DNA from: Nitrospirae bacterium RBG_13_39_12
GTDB taxonomy: Bacteria > Nitrospirota > Thermodesulfovibrionia > Thermodesulfovibrionales > SM23-35
Assembly (NCBI GenBank): GCA_001805125.1
Contig: MHEF01000132.1
Coordinates: 6,237-18,733 of the forward strand
Direction: 5' to 3'
DNA: 12,497 nt
The notes under the pieces were generated by a model. The model was given only the letters and a program-made list of their open reading frames with translations. It made no database searches and had not been told where the DNA came from. This document shows positions 6,458 through 12,497 of the stretch, piece by piece (position 1 is the stretch's first letter; each line of letters opens with the position of its first letter). The position numbers and the translations under genes were made by a program.

Positions 6458-8134
6458 TCAATATTTCATCTCTAAGCTCTTAACTGCTTCCATAACTCTA
6501 ACTTTTTCTGTCTTTTTTGTCTTTCTATCCTTAATCTCAACAAGATCTTCTTTGAGATTCTTTTCGCCAATAATTATCTGAGTGGGAATCCCTATTAAAT
6601 CGGCATCTTTGAATTTCACCCCTGCCCTTTCATCCCTGTCATCCATTAAAACCTCAATCCCTCTTTCTTTCAAGTCATTATAGATTTTCTCAGCAACCTC
6701 TATTGTCTTTGCGTCTTTCATATTCAACGGCAGGATCTCAACATCAAATGGGGCGATGCTCTCAGGCCAGATGATACCGTCCTTGTCATTGTTCTGCTCA
6801 ATTGCTGCTGCAGCAATCCGGGCAGGGCCTATGCCATAACTCCCCATAACAATAGGGTTTTCCATCCCTTTTTCATCAAGATATAACGCTTTCATGGGTA
6901 CAGAATATTTTGTGCCGAGTTTAAATATATTTCCGATCTCGATAACCCGCTCGATCTTCAAAGCTGCGTCACATCTCTGGCATAGATCTCCTTCTTTTGC
7001 AATGTGTATATCATGCCATTCAGCACTAAAATGCTTTTCCGGTATTATACCCCTCGCATGGTAATGTGGTTTGTTTGCACCACTAATATATATGCCTTTC
7101 TTCAGGCATCTGTCGGCAATAATTCTGAGTTTATGGTTCATAGGTCCGATAAAACCTGCCTCAACCCCGAGAATCTCTTTTACCTCTCCCTTCTGTGCTG
7201 ACCGATGTCTGCCGATAATCCTGTTTATCTTCTTTTCATGCAACTCCTGATCTCCCCTGATCAAAGCAAGTACAGGACCGTCATCACTTATGATCAACAG
7301 GCTCTTAATAAAATATTCCGGACCGAGTTTTAAAAACTTTGAAACTTCTTCAACTGTACGTTTTTCAGGAGTATGAACCTCTTCAAATTCCCAGTCCATA
7401 ACCTGCATCTTCTTGGGGGTCGAGAGGGCAAGCTCAATATTTGCAGCATAGGCGCAGGAGCTGCAGAGAGCTACCACATCTTCGCCTGATGGGCTGGGTG
7501 CCATGAATTCATGCGCAGTTGCTCCTCCCATCATACCGGGGTCTGACTCTACCATATAAAACTTAAGACCACATCTTGAGAAAATCTTGTGGTAGGCATC
7601 AGCATGGAGCTGATAGCTTCTTTCGAGTGAATCTTCATCGACATCAAAACTGTAGCTATCCTTCATCATGAATTCTCTTGTCCTCAGAACGCCGCTCTTG
7701 GGCCTGGCTTCATCTCTCAGTTTTGTCTGAATCTGATACCATATTTGGGGCAGGTCTCTGTATGAACGGACTTCCCTTACAACAAGCCATGTCATTATTT
7801 CCTCGTGCGTCATTCCAAGGCACATGTCTCTCCCGCTTCTATCCTTCAGCCTGAACATCTCATCGCCTATTTCAGACCACCTGCCTGTCTCCTGCCATAT
7901 CTCTGCCGGATGTAACACTGGAAGATAAATTTCCTGTGCACCAATGGCACTCATCTCATCGCGCAGGATTCTATTTATTTTTTCTATAACCCTGAGGCCG
8001 AGTGGTAAATATATATAAAGACCTGCTGCGAGCTGCCTGACATACCCGGCTCTCAACATTAGAATGTTACTTATTGCCTCTGCATCAGCAGGGGTCTCTC
8101 TCAAGGTTGGTATAAGCACCTTGGAAAAAAGCAT
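6458..8134 (-). CDS. proS: Prolyl-tRNA synthetase, bacterial type with editing (INS) domain
   Basis: ProRS charges tRNA-Pro with proline in the cytoplasm. The 558-residue protein has class II motif 1 around GAQEIYLPVLHPAEIW (65-80), the TxE loop MTHEE (108-112), motif 2 across RDEARPKSGVLRTREF (140-155), and motif 3 GSYGIGPAR (431-439). Between motifs 2 and 3 lies the YbaK-like INS domain (about 225-405) that hydrolyses misacylated Ala-tRNA-Pro in this family; FIKSLLI at 275-281 carries its conserved Lys. CSSC (224-227) and CQRC (385-388) flank the insert and could bind a metal. The C-terminal anticodon-binding domain runs from about 455. The ATG is preceded at 6 bases by AAGGAG (8141-8146 on the minus strand), which settles the start. 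It diverges from greA across 123 bases and appears to be a single transcript, since a palindromic element separates it from lemA. Confidence 0.97.
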   Translation of the reverse strand: MLFSKVLIPTLRETPADAEAISNILMLRAGYVRQLAAGLYIYLPLGLRVIEKINRILRDEMSAIGAQEIYLPVLHPAEIWQETGRWSEIGDEMFRLKDRSGRDMCLGMTHEEIMTWLVVREVRSYRDLPQIWYQIQTKLRDEARPKSGVLRTREFMMKDSYSFDVDEDSLERSYQLHADAYHKIFSRCGLKFYMVESDPGMMGGATAHEFMAPSPSGEDVVALCSSCAYAANIELALSTPKKMQVMDWEFEEVHTPEKRTVEEVSKFLKLGPEYFIKSLLIISDDGPVLALIRGDQELHEKKINRIIGRHRSAQKGEVKEILGVEAGFIGPMNHKLRIIADRCLKKGIYISGANKPHYHARGIIPEKHFSAEWHDIHIAKEGDLCQRCDAALKIERVIEIGNIFKLGTKYSVPMKALYLDEKGMENPIVMGSYGIGPARIAAAAIEQNNDKDGIIWPESIAPFDVEILPLNMKDAKTIEVAEKIYNDLKERGIEVLMDDRDERAGVKFKDADLIGIPTQIIIGEKNLKEDLVEIKDRKTKKTEKVRVMEAVKSLEMKY

Positions 8135-8175
8135 TATTTTCTCCTTCTATTCAATTATATTCAAAATTATGCAAA

Positions 8176-8181
8176 ATTATA
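8176..8181 (-). promoter_or_regulatory. Possible -10 box for proS
   Basis: A perfect TATAAT lies on the minus strand about 40 bases before the proS ATG, which would give a leader of normal length. No good -35 hexamer is seen at 16-18 bases. A second TATAAT at 8154-8159 is too close to the start to be preferred. In this AT-rich divergent spacer the call is weak. No convincing greA promoter was recognised on the other strand. Confidence 0.25.
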
Positions 8182-8257
8182 CTTTTAATAACATCTAATA
8201 TAGAAAAAAATATCAGAAAAGTGTTAAATTAATAAAACTTGAGGGGTAAATAATCTG

Positions 8258-8731
8258 TTGGAAAGACTACCTATGACGCCTGATGGCTATCAAAAGCTTA
8301 AAGCAGAGCTTAACAGGCTTTTGAAGGTTGACAGGCCAAAAAACATCAAAGATATTTCAGAGGCAAGGGGCCATGGCGATCTGTCTGAGAATGCAGAATA
8401 TCATGCTGCCAAAGAAAGACAATCTTTTATCGAAGGAAGGATTCAGGATCTGAAGACAAAATTGGCTCTGGCTGAAGTTATCGACCCTTCTAAAATAAAC
8501 CAGTCAAAAGTTGCCTTCGGTGCAACGGTCAAGGTTTTAGACATAGAAGCAGATGAAGAATATGTTTTCATGCTGGTAGGCACTGACGAAGCAGATGTCA
8601 AGAATGGAAAGATATCAATAAACTCACCTGTCGGAAGATCATTGCTCGGTAAAGAGATTGGTGATACAGCAATAATCAAGGCACCTGCAAGAACCATGGA
8701 GTATGAGATATTAGAGATCAACTTTGAGTAG
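8258..8731 (+). CDS. greA: Transcription elongation factor GreA
   Basis: GreA binds the secondary channel of RNA polymerase and stimulates cleavage of backtracked RNA. The 157-residue product has the N-terminal coiled coil (about 8-75) with the tip motif GHGDLSENAEYHAAKE (38-53), including the acidic pair Asp41 and Glu44. A C-terminal FKBP-like domain follows, with GATVKVLD (88-95) and INSPVGRSLLGKEIGD (121-136). The TTG at 8258 is chosen because it gives the family N-terminus MERLPMTPDGYQKLK at full length; GAGGGG at 8241-8246 is the likely ribosome binding site, with a rather long spacer. An ATG five codons later is the alternative. The 3' end overlaps pyrK by 8 bases, so greA heads a run with the pyrimidine genes. 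Confidence 0.95.
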   Translation: MERLPMTPDGYQKLKAELNRLLKVDRPKNIKDISEARGHGDLSENAEYHAAKERQSFIEGRIQDLKTKLALAEVIDPSKINQSKVAFGATVKVLDIEADEEYVFMLVGTDEADVKNGKISINSPVGRSLLGKEIGDTAIIKAPARTMEYEILEINFE

Positions 8732-9494
8732 ATATTTCAGGGCAAAAATAGCAGATAACCATTCCCTAAACAGCAAGACATTTCTTATTACTATATCTCC
8801 TTTTAAAAAAGCACCTGCCCCTAAACCAGGACAGTTTTATATGATAGAGGCCGGGGATTCATATGACCCTTTGCTTAAAAGACCTTTCAGCTTTTTCAGA
8901 AAAACTTCAGGAGGGATACAGTTCCTTTATACCGTAAAAGGCAAAGGTACCTCATTAATGAAAGATTACAAGCGTGGAAAAGTTATAAGTATAATCGGAC
9001 CGCTCGGTACCGGATATCCGAAACCCGAAAAGGGGGTTACACCTTTATTGGTTGCCGGCGGAACAGGTATTGCATCCATATTTTCTCTTGCTGAAAACTT
9101 CTCAAAAAGATCATGTCTGATGTATGGTGCAAAATGTAAAGACGAACTTCTAATAATCAACGAATTAAAATGCTTATGCAATAAATCCGTCGTTTGCACA
9201 GATGACGGTTCTGCTGGAGAAAAATGCACGGTCGCTGACCTTCTAAATAATTTTATAAACTCTCGATTAGCACACACTGACCCTTATGTACTTTATGCCT
9301 GTGGACCAAAACCAATGCTTGAAGTTATATCAAGGATAGCTATTAAGCACGGGATCAAGGGATATGTTTCATTGGAAGAAAATATGGCATGCGGGTTTGG
9401 TGCATGCCTGGGATGTGTTGTCAAAACAGTTAACGGATACAAAAGGGTCTGTAAGGAAGGACCGGTATTTCCAATAGAGGAGATTATTTGGTAG
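8724..9494 (+). CDS. pyrK: Dihydroorotate dehydrogenase electron transfer subunit PyrK
   Basis: PyrK pairs with PyrD (class 1B) and passes electrons from dihydroorotate-reduced FMN through a [2Fe-2S] cluster and FAD to NAD+ in pyrimidine synthesis. In the 256 residues the FAD domain carries LKRPFSFF (51-58, the RxxS FAD motif) and the NAD domain carries AGGTGIAS (111-118) and YACGPKPML (191-199). The C-terminal cluster-binding loop has Cys223, Cys228, Cys231 and Cys243, with the family spacing 4, 2 and 11. The start is a TTG at 8724 inside the end of greA (8-base overlap); no later start keeps the FAD domain whole. Only a weak AGAG precedes it, so translation is probably coupled to greA. The partner pyrD follows after 140 bases occupied by a palindromic element. 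Confidence 0.95.
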   Translation: MSRYFRAKIADNHSLNSKTFLITISPFKKAPAPKPGQFYMIEAGDSYDPLLKRPFSFFRKTSGGIQFLYTVKGKGTSLMKDYKRGKVISIIGPLGTGYPKPEKGVTPLLVAGGTGIASIFSLAENFSKRSCLMYGAKCKDELLIINELKCLCNKSVVCTDDGSAGEKCTVADLLNNFINSRLAHTDPYVLYACGPKPMLEVISRIAIKHGIKGYVSLEENMACGFGACLGCVVKTVNGYKRVCKEGPVFPIEEIIW

Positions 9495-9509
9495 AGGAGT
9501 TTTTAGATA

Positions 9510-9620
9510 ATGGATAAGGAATCACCTTTTCGCTCATTCTCGTCCCAACAAAATTGGGACTCCGAGGTGAATTCCGATAAATCGGAATTCAAATCCGCTC
9601 AAAGGCAATTCCTTATCCAT
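9510..9620. repeat. 111-bp palindromic element between pyrK and pyrD
   Basis: Perfect 13-bp inverted ends ATGGATAAGGAAT (9510-9522) and ATTCCTTATCCAT (9608-9620) enclose two hairpins: GTCCCAA/TTGGGAC (9542-9548, 9554-9560) and GAATTCCGAT/ATCGGAATTC (9569-9578, 9581-9590). The structure suggests a small mobile or REP-like repeat, or a structured mRNA element. It splits two genes whose products form one enzyme. No target duplication is clear, although ATGGAT occurs both at the left end and at the pyrD start. Confidence 0.75.
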
Positions 9621-9644
9621 CTTACCTTGAATTTATGGATTTAA
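9510..9644 (+). CDS. Possible 44-residue leader ORF running into the pyrD start
   Basis: An ATG at 9510 opens a 44-codon frame (begins MDKESPFRSFSSQQNW, ends HLTLNLWI) that ends with TAA at 9642-9644, seven bases past the start of pyrD. AGAGGAG at 9493-9499 stands 10 bases before this ATG, a better ribosome binding site than pyrD itself has. The frame runs through the palindromic element, so the peptide resembles no family I recognise and may be an accident of the repeat. If translated, ribosomes ending here could couple translation to pyrD. A functional peptide is not claimed. Confidence 0.25.
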   Translation: MDKESPFRSFSSQQNWDSEVNSDKSEFKSAQRQFLIHLTLNLWI

Positions 9645-10543
9645 CTGTCAACATAGGCAATTTAAAACTCAGAAACCCTGTTATGACTGCTTCAGGGACA
9701 TTCGGTTATGGTGAGGAATATTCCGAGTTTGTTGATTTGAACAAGCTCGGTGCTGTTGTTGTCAAAGGTATCTCATTAAACCCAATGGAAGGGAATCCTT
9801 CTCCAAGGATATGTGAAACGTCATGCGGGATGCTAAATGCAATTGGTCTTCAGAACATCGGGTTAAAAATATTCCTGAAAGAAAAACTGCCTTATCTAAA
9901 AAAATTCGATACAAAAGTCATAGTTAATATATTAGGCAGCACCTCAGACGAATATATAAAGCTTTCAGAGACCCTTGATGATGCAGGCGTTGACGGGATA
10001 GAACTGAATGTGTCATGTCCGAACGTAAAAAAGGGAGGAATCAGTTTCGGGACTGATAAAAAAACACTCGGGAGACTCATATCGAAGGTAAAAAAATCTC
10101 TAAAGAATGTAATATTAATTACAAAATTATCCCCGAATGTTCCGGATATTCAGGAATTCTCAAAAGAAGCTGAAGATGCCGGCAGTGATGCCATATCACT
10201 GATAAATACCATACCTGCGATGGCAATTGACATCGAGACATGGAAACCGAAACTCGCCAATATTACAGGCGGCCTGTCAGGCCCTGCGATAAAACCAATT
10301 GCTGTAAGGATGGTCTGGGAAGCATCAAATGCTGTCAGCATTCCTGTAATAGGGATCGGAGGCATAATCGATGCCGGTGATGCAATTGAGTTCATGCTCG
10401 CAGGAGCTACAGCCATTCAGGTCGGCACAGCCAATTTTGTAAACCCCGGGGCAAGCATTGATATAATCAGCGGGATAGAAGCATATTTGAAGAAAAAGAC
10501 AATTAATGATATAAAAAAAGTAATAGGCGGTCTGAATGGATAA
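9635..10543 (+). CDS. pyrD: Dihydroorotate dehydrogenase catalytic subunit PyrD, class 1B
   Basis: PyrD oxidises dihydroorotate to orotate in the cytoplasm using FMN and hands electrons to PyrK. The 302-residue TIM barrel has TASGTFGYG (18-26), VVKGIS with Lys44, MLNAIGLQN (66-74), the active-site loop ELNVSCPN with the class 1 catalytic Cys128, TKLSPNV with Lys164, NTIPAMAID (191-199), and the phosphate-binding IGIGGI (239-244) and VGTANF (263-268). Cys rather than Ser as the base, together with the pyrK neighbour, supports class 1B. The ATG at 9635 gives the normal family N-terminus, but no Shine-Dalgarno lies before it; the palindromic element ends 14 bases upstream. The 3' end overlaps the next gene by 8 bases. 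Confidence 0.96.
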   Translation: MDLTVNIGNLKLRNPVMTASGTFGYGEEYSEFVDLNKLGAVVVKGISLNPMEGNPSPRICETSCGMLNAIGLQNIGLKIFLKEKLPYLKKFDTKVIVNILGSTSDEYIKLSETLDDAGVDGIELNVSCPNVKKGGISFGTDKKTLGRLISKVKKSLKNVILITKLSPNVPDIQEFSKEAEDAGSDAISLINTIPAMAIDIETWKPKLANITGGLSGPAIKPIAVRMVWEASNAVSIPVIGIGGIIDAGDAIEFMLAGATAIQVGTANFVNPGASIDIISGIEAYLKKKTINDIKKVIGGLNG

Positions 10544-11339
10544 GCGTCCCATAATAACTTTAACAACTGACTTTGGGTACAAAGACCCCTTTGTCGGAAT
10601 CATGAAAGGAGTAATGCTTAAAATAAACCCTTCCATCGATATAATTGATATCACTCATGGGATAACCCCTCAGAACATTCTGGAAGCATCCTTTATGATT
10701 GAGATGAGTTTTGCATACTTTCCTGTAAAAACAATACACGTAGTTGTCATAGACCCTGGTGTGGGGTCAGTACGCAGGCCTATCCTTGTAATAACAGACC
10801 ACCATTATTTTATAGGGCCTGATAATGGTGTTTTCTCCAGAATTTATAATTCAACCGAAAGTCTGAATGTTATCCAGATAACTGCAGAACATTACTTCAT
10901 GCCAAACAGGAGTTCAACCTTTCATGGCAGGGACATATTTGCACCTGTAGCTGCATGGCTTTCGAAGGACATAAATGTGTCGAGATTCGGAGAACCTGTT
11001 GCTGATTATGTGAGCTTACAGGTACCGGTCCCGCTGATGCCGACAAGTAATGTTATAGAGGGCGAGGTAATTTATACAGACCGTTTCGGCAATGCTACAA
11101 CAAACATAAAGGTCGAGAAAATAGACGACGTTGCTAAAAATAACCCTGAAGCAAAACCTAAAGTTTTATTTAAAAATAAAGAGGCACCCATAAAATACCA
11201 TTATTCACAGGTCTCTGATAAAGGAATATACTCTTTGACTAACAGCTTCGGTTATCTTGAATTGTTCGTTTATAAAGGAAGTGCTTCTTCAGACTACGGC
11301 ATAGTGGTTGGCGAAAAAGTAACCGTCATTTTAGCTTAA
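10536..11339 (+). CDS. SAM hydroxide adenosyltransferase / SAM hydrolase (DUF62 family)
   Basis: Members of this family, related to fluorinase, use water to split S-adenosylmethionine into adenosine and methionine. The 267-residue protein has the N-terminal TLTTDFGYKDPFVGIMKG (8-25), DITHGI (38-43), IDPGVGSVRRP (72-82), FIGPDNGVFS (92-101) and TFHGRD (128-133). A C-terminal beta domain follows with YTDRFGNATTN (180-190). Asp73, Arg80 and His130 match the Asp-Arg-His set described for archaeal family members, by motif position only. The ATG lies within the end of pyrD (8-base overlap) behind AGGCGG, so the gene is co-translated with the pyrimidine genes. Its physiological role is unclear; the operon link does not explain it. 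Its stop codon overlaps that of the convergent gene. Confidence 0.9.
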   Translation: MDKRPIITLTTDFGYKDPFVGIMKGVMLKINPSIDIIDITHGITPQNILEASFMIEMSFAYFPVKTIHVVVIDPGVGSVRRPILVITDHHYFIGPDNGVFSRIYNSTESLNVIQITAEHYFMPNRSSTFHGRDIFAPVAAWLSKDINVSRFGEPVADYVSLQVPVPLMPTSNVIEGEVIYTDRFGNATTNIKVEKIDDVAKNNPEAKPKVLFKNKEAPIKYHYSQVSDKGIYSLTNSFGYLELFVYKGSASSDYGIVVGEKVTVILA

Positions 11340-11905
11340 CCCCTCGGTTTTGCAAGTATCTCAAGAACCTTCAGGTCTAAAAACCTCTTGGATGCTGCTG
11401 ATTTAAGAACCAGTACCGTATCAGCACCCTTTGCCGTACCTGCAACCGCAACGACTTCTTCCCCTTCAGGTATAATGCCTGCATCGACAGCCATCATTAC
11501 AATTTCGCAGCAAACCTTTGCACCCTCACCAAAACGCCTGAGGGTATTGGCAACAATCAGCGTCGGATAAAGGCCGCTGAACTTTGCAGAAAATGCAGTT
11601 TCTATGGAATGTGTAAGCATTGGACCTGTGAAGACCTTTGCCCCGTATGATTCAATCTTCTTCCTTAAGTCATCCGGCATCTCATGGGTATTTGGTTCTT
11701 TAAATCCATATGAATGTGTTACAACAACCAAATTAATAAGCAGGCCCTTGAATGTCTCTGAAAACAAAAGCCCTGTCTCACCTGTTGTAGATGCAATAAC
11801 TATATGCCTGTAACCTCTGTCCTCAATCGCATCCCTGGCTGCATCAAGACATGCAGATGTGTTTTCCATTCCAGCCTTTTCGAAGTAAATTACTTTTCTT
11901 TCCAT
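11336..11905 (-). CDS. Pyruvate kinase C-terminal-domain-like protein (stand-alone)
   Basis: The 189 residues resemble stand-alone proteins built on the pyruvate kinase alpha/beta C-terminal domain, without the catalytic barrel. Visible pieces are YFEKAGMENTSACLDAA (7-23), VIASTTGETGLLF (36-48), HSYGF (64-68), NTLRRFGEGAKVCCE (120-134) and VVAVAGTAKGADTVLVL (151-167). In pyruvate kinase this domain binds effectors; in stand-alone form the function is unknown, though nucleotide or phosphate binding is plausible from the GETG and GTAKGAD loops. ATG at 11905 is preferred over the TTG just before it (11908); neither has a good ribosome binding site. It converges on the DUF62 gene with shared stop bases and diverges from coaE across 38 bases. 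Confidence 0.72.
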   Translation of the reverse strand: MERKVIYFEKAGMENTSACLDAARDAIEDRGYRHIVIASTTGETGLLFSETFKGLLINLVVVTHSYGFKEPNTHEMPDDLRKKIESYGAKVFTGPMLTHSIETAFSAKFSGLYPTLIVANTLRRFGEGAKVCCEIVMMAVDAGIIPEGEEVVAVAGTAKGADTVLVLKSAASKRFLDLKVLEILAKPRG

Positions 11906-11930
11906 CAAATAATATTACCATAGATTAGTG

Positions 11931-11936
11931 TATAAT
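11931..11936 (+). promoter_or_regulatory. Candidate -10 box just upstream of coaE
   Basis: A perfect TATAAT ends 7 bases before the coaE ATG at 11944, so transcription would start at or next to the start codon and yield a leaderless mRNA. No Shine-Dalgarno is present in the 38-base divergent spacer, which agrees with that reading. There is no recognisable -35 box at 16-18 bases. Confidence 0.3.
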
Positions 11937-11943
11937 ATCGGTT

Positions 11944-12497
11944 ATGCTTTTTGTCGGGCTGACGGGGAATTATGGGATGGGAAAGAGTACGATCCTTACC
12001 ATGTTCAAAAAGCTCGGTGCGATTATAATCGATACTGACAGGATAGTTGACTCACTGCTTAAAGAGACAGAAGTATTAAAAAATATCAGGGGGCTCCTGG
12101 GTGATACGGTCTTTGGTAAGAACGGCAGTCTTAACAAGAAAAAAGTTGCTGATCTGATATTTACAAATAAAGCGTTAAGACATTCTTTAGAAAATATACT
12201 TCACCCGCTCGTATTTGAAAGGATAGATCTTATTTTAGATAAAACAAACAGCAAGGACAGGATTATAATAATTGAAGCACCGCTTCTTTATGAAAGTGGA
12301 TACAAAGACAGGTTTAACAGGACTGTTACAGTACATACCAAGGAAGAGACTGCTTTAAGCCGTCTCGAAAATGACGGGATTAAAAAAGAAGACGCAATTC
12401 TCAGATTAAAATCCCAGTTACCGATTGAGGAAAAGGTCAAGCAATCCGATTTTGTAATAGATAACAACGGCACATTTGAAGAGACAATGCTGCAGGT
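11944..12497 (+). CDS. coaE: Dephospho-CoA kinase, C-terminus cut by window edge
   Basis: CoaE performs the last step of coenzyme A synthesis, phosphorylating the 3'-hydroxyl of dephospho-CoA with ATP in the cytoplasm. The open frame of 184 codons from ATG at 11944 runs off the right edge. It begins FVGLTGNYGMGKST with the Walker A loop at 8-16, in which the usual GGIGSGKS or GGIASGKS reads GNYGMGKS. It continues with DTDRIV (30-35, the family DAD site), HP at 87-88, EAPLLYESG (111-119, the substrate-side PLLFE motif) and a SQL...DFVIDNNG motif near the end of the visible part. Only a short tail should be missing, since family members are about 200 residues. No ribosome binding site precedes the ATG. 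Confidence 0.93.
   Translation, partial: MLFVGLTGNYGMGKSTILTMFKKLGAIIIDTDRIVDSLLKETEVLKNIRGLLGDTVFGKNGSLNKKKVADLIFTNKALRHSLENILHPLVFERIDLILDKTNSKDRIIIIEAPLLYESGYKDRFNRTVTVHTKEETALSRLENDGIKKEDAILRLKSQLPIEEKVKQSDFVIDNNGTFEETMLQ

Noticed and set aside
8966..9277. 103-codon minus-strand frame opposite pyrK
   Set aside because: It lies inside the FAD/NAD domain coding sequence of pyrK and has no features of its own.
10325..10654. 109-codon minus-strand frame across the pyrD-DUF62 junction
   Set aside because: Both sense genes are clear here; the frame is a shadow with no motif or ribosome binding site.
11906..11908. TTG as start of the pyruvate kinase C-terminal-like gene
   Set aside because: It is followed at once by an ATG; neither start has a ribosome binding site, and the ATG is the simpler choice.

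Overview
The window is bacterial chromosome from an AT-rich organism (roughly 40% GC by eye) with compact, partly overlapping genes. Nothing in it names a species. A two-subunit NAD-linked dihydroorotate dehydrogenase (pyrK/pyrD), a bacterial ProRS with an editing insert, a BcsA-like synthase with PilZ domains, and an ATTCCC/GGGAAT palindromic repeat would all fit a Gram-negative anaerobe such as a Nitrospirota or Desulfobacterota member. That placement is inference only.

Left half, minus strand (6107 down to 1): a putative envelope operon reads LemA-family protein, DUF2207-type membrane protein, BcsA-like processive glycosyltransferase with two C-terminal PilZ domains, then a polytopic GT-C/PMT-like glycosyltransferase. 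The last gene runs off the left edge and overlaps the synthase by the 4-base ATGA junction. The synthase carries the catalytic, gating-loop and c-di-GMP-binding motifs of cellulose synthase, but no BcsB, BcsC or BcsZ is visible beside it. This is the most interesting part of the window: a possibly c-di-GMP-gated polymer synthase with an unusual set of partners.

Middle (6108-8257): a 350-base intergenic stretch holds a 25-bp tandem duplication and a MITE-like palindromic element with 8-bp flanking direct repeats. Next comes proS on the minus strand, then a 123-base divergent spacer.

Right half: on the plus strand greA, pyrK, pyrD and a SAM hydroxide adenosyltransferase (DUF62) gene form a tight run. 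greA/pyrK and pyrD/DUF62 each overlap by 8 bases, and pyrK and pyrD are separated only by a second palindromic element. A pyruvate-kinase C-terminal-domain-like gene converges on the DUF62 gene, with the two stop codons sharing TTAA. coaE then diverges and is cut by the right edge.

A recurring theme is imperfect-palindrome elements in gaps next to start codons: 5365-5523 before the DUF2207 gene, 6248-6388 between proS and lemA, and 9510-9620 before pyrD. Both genes that start just behind such an element lack a visible Shine-Dalgarno. The element before pyrD also holds a 44-codon reading frame with a good ribosome binding site that overlaps the pyrD start.
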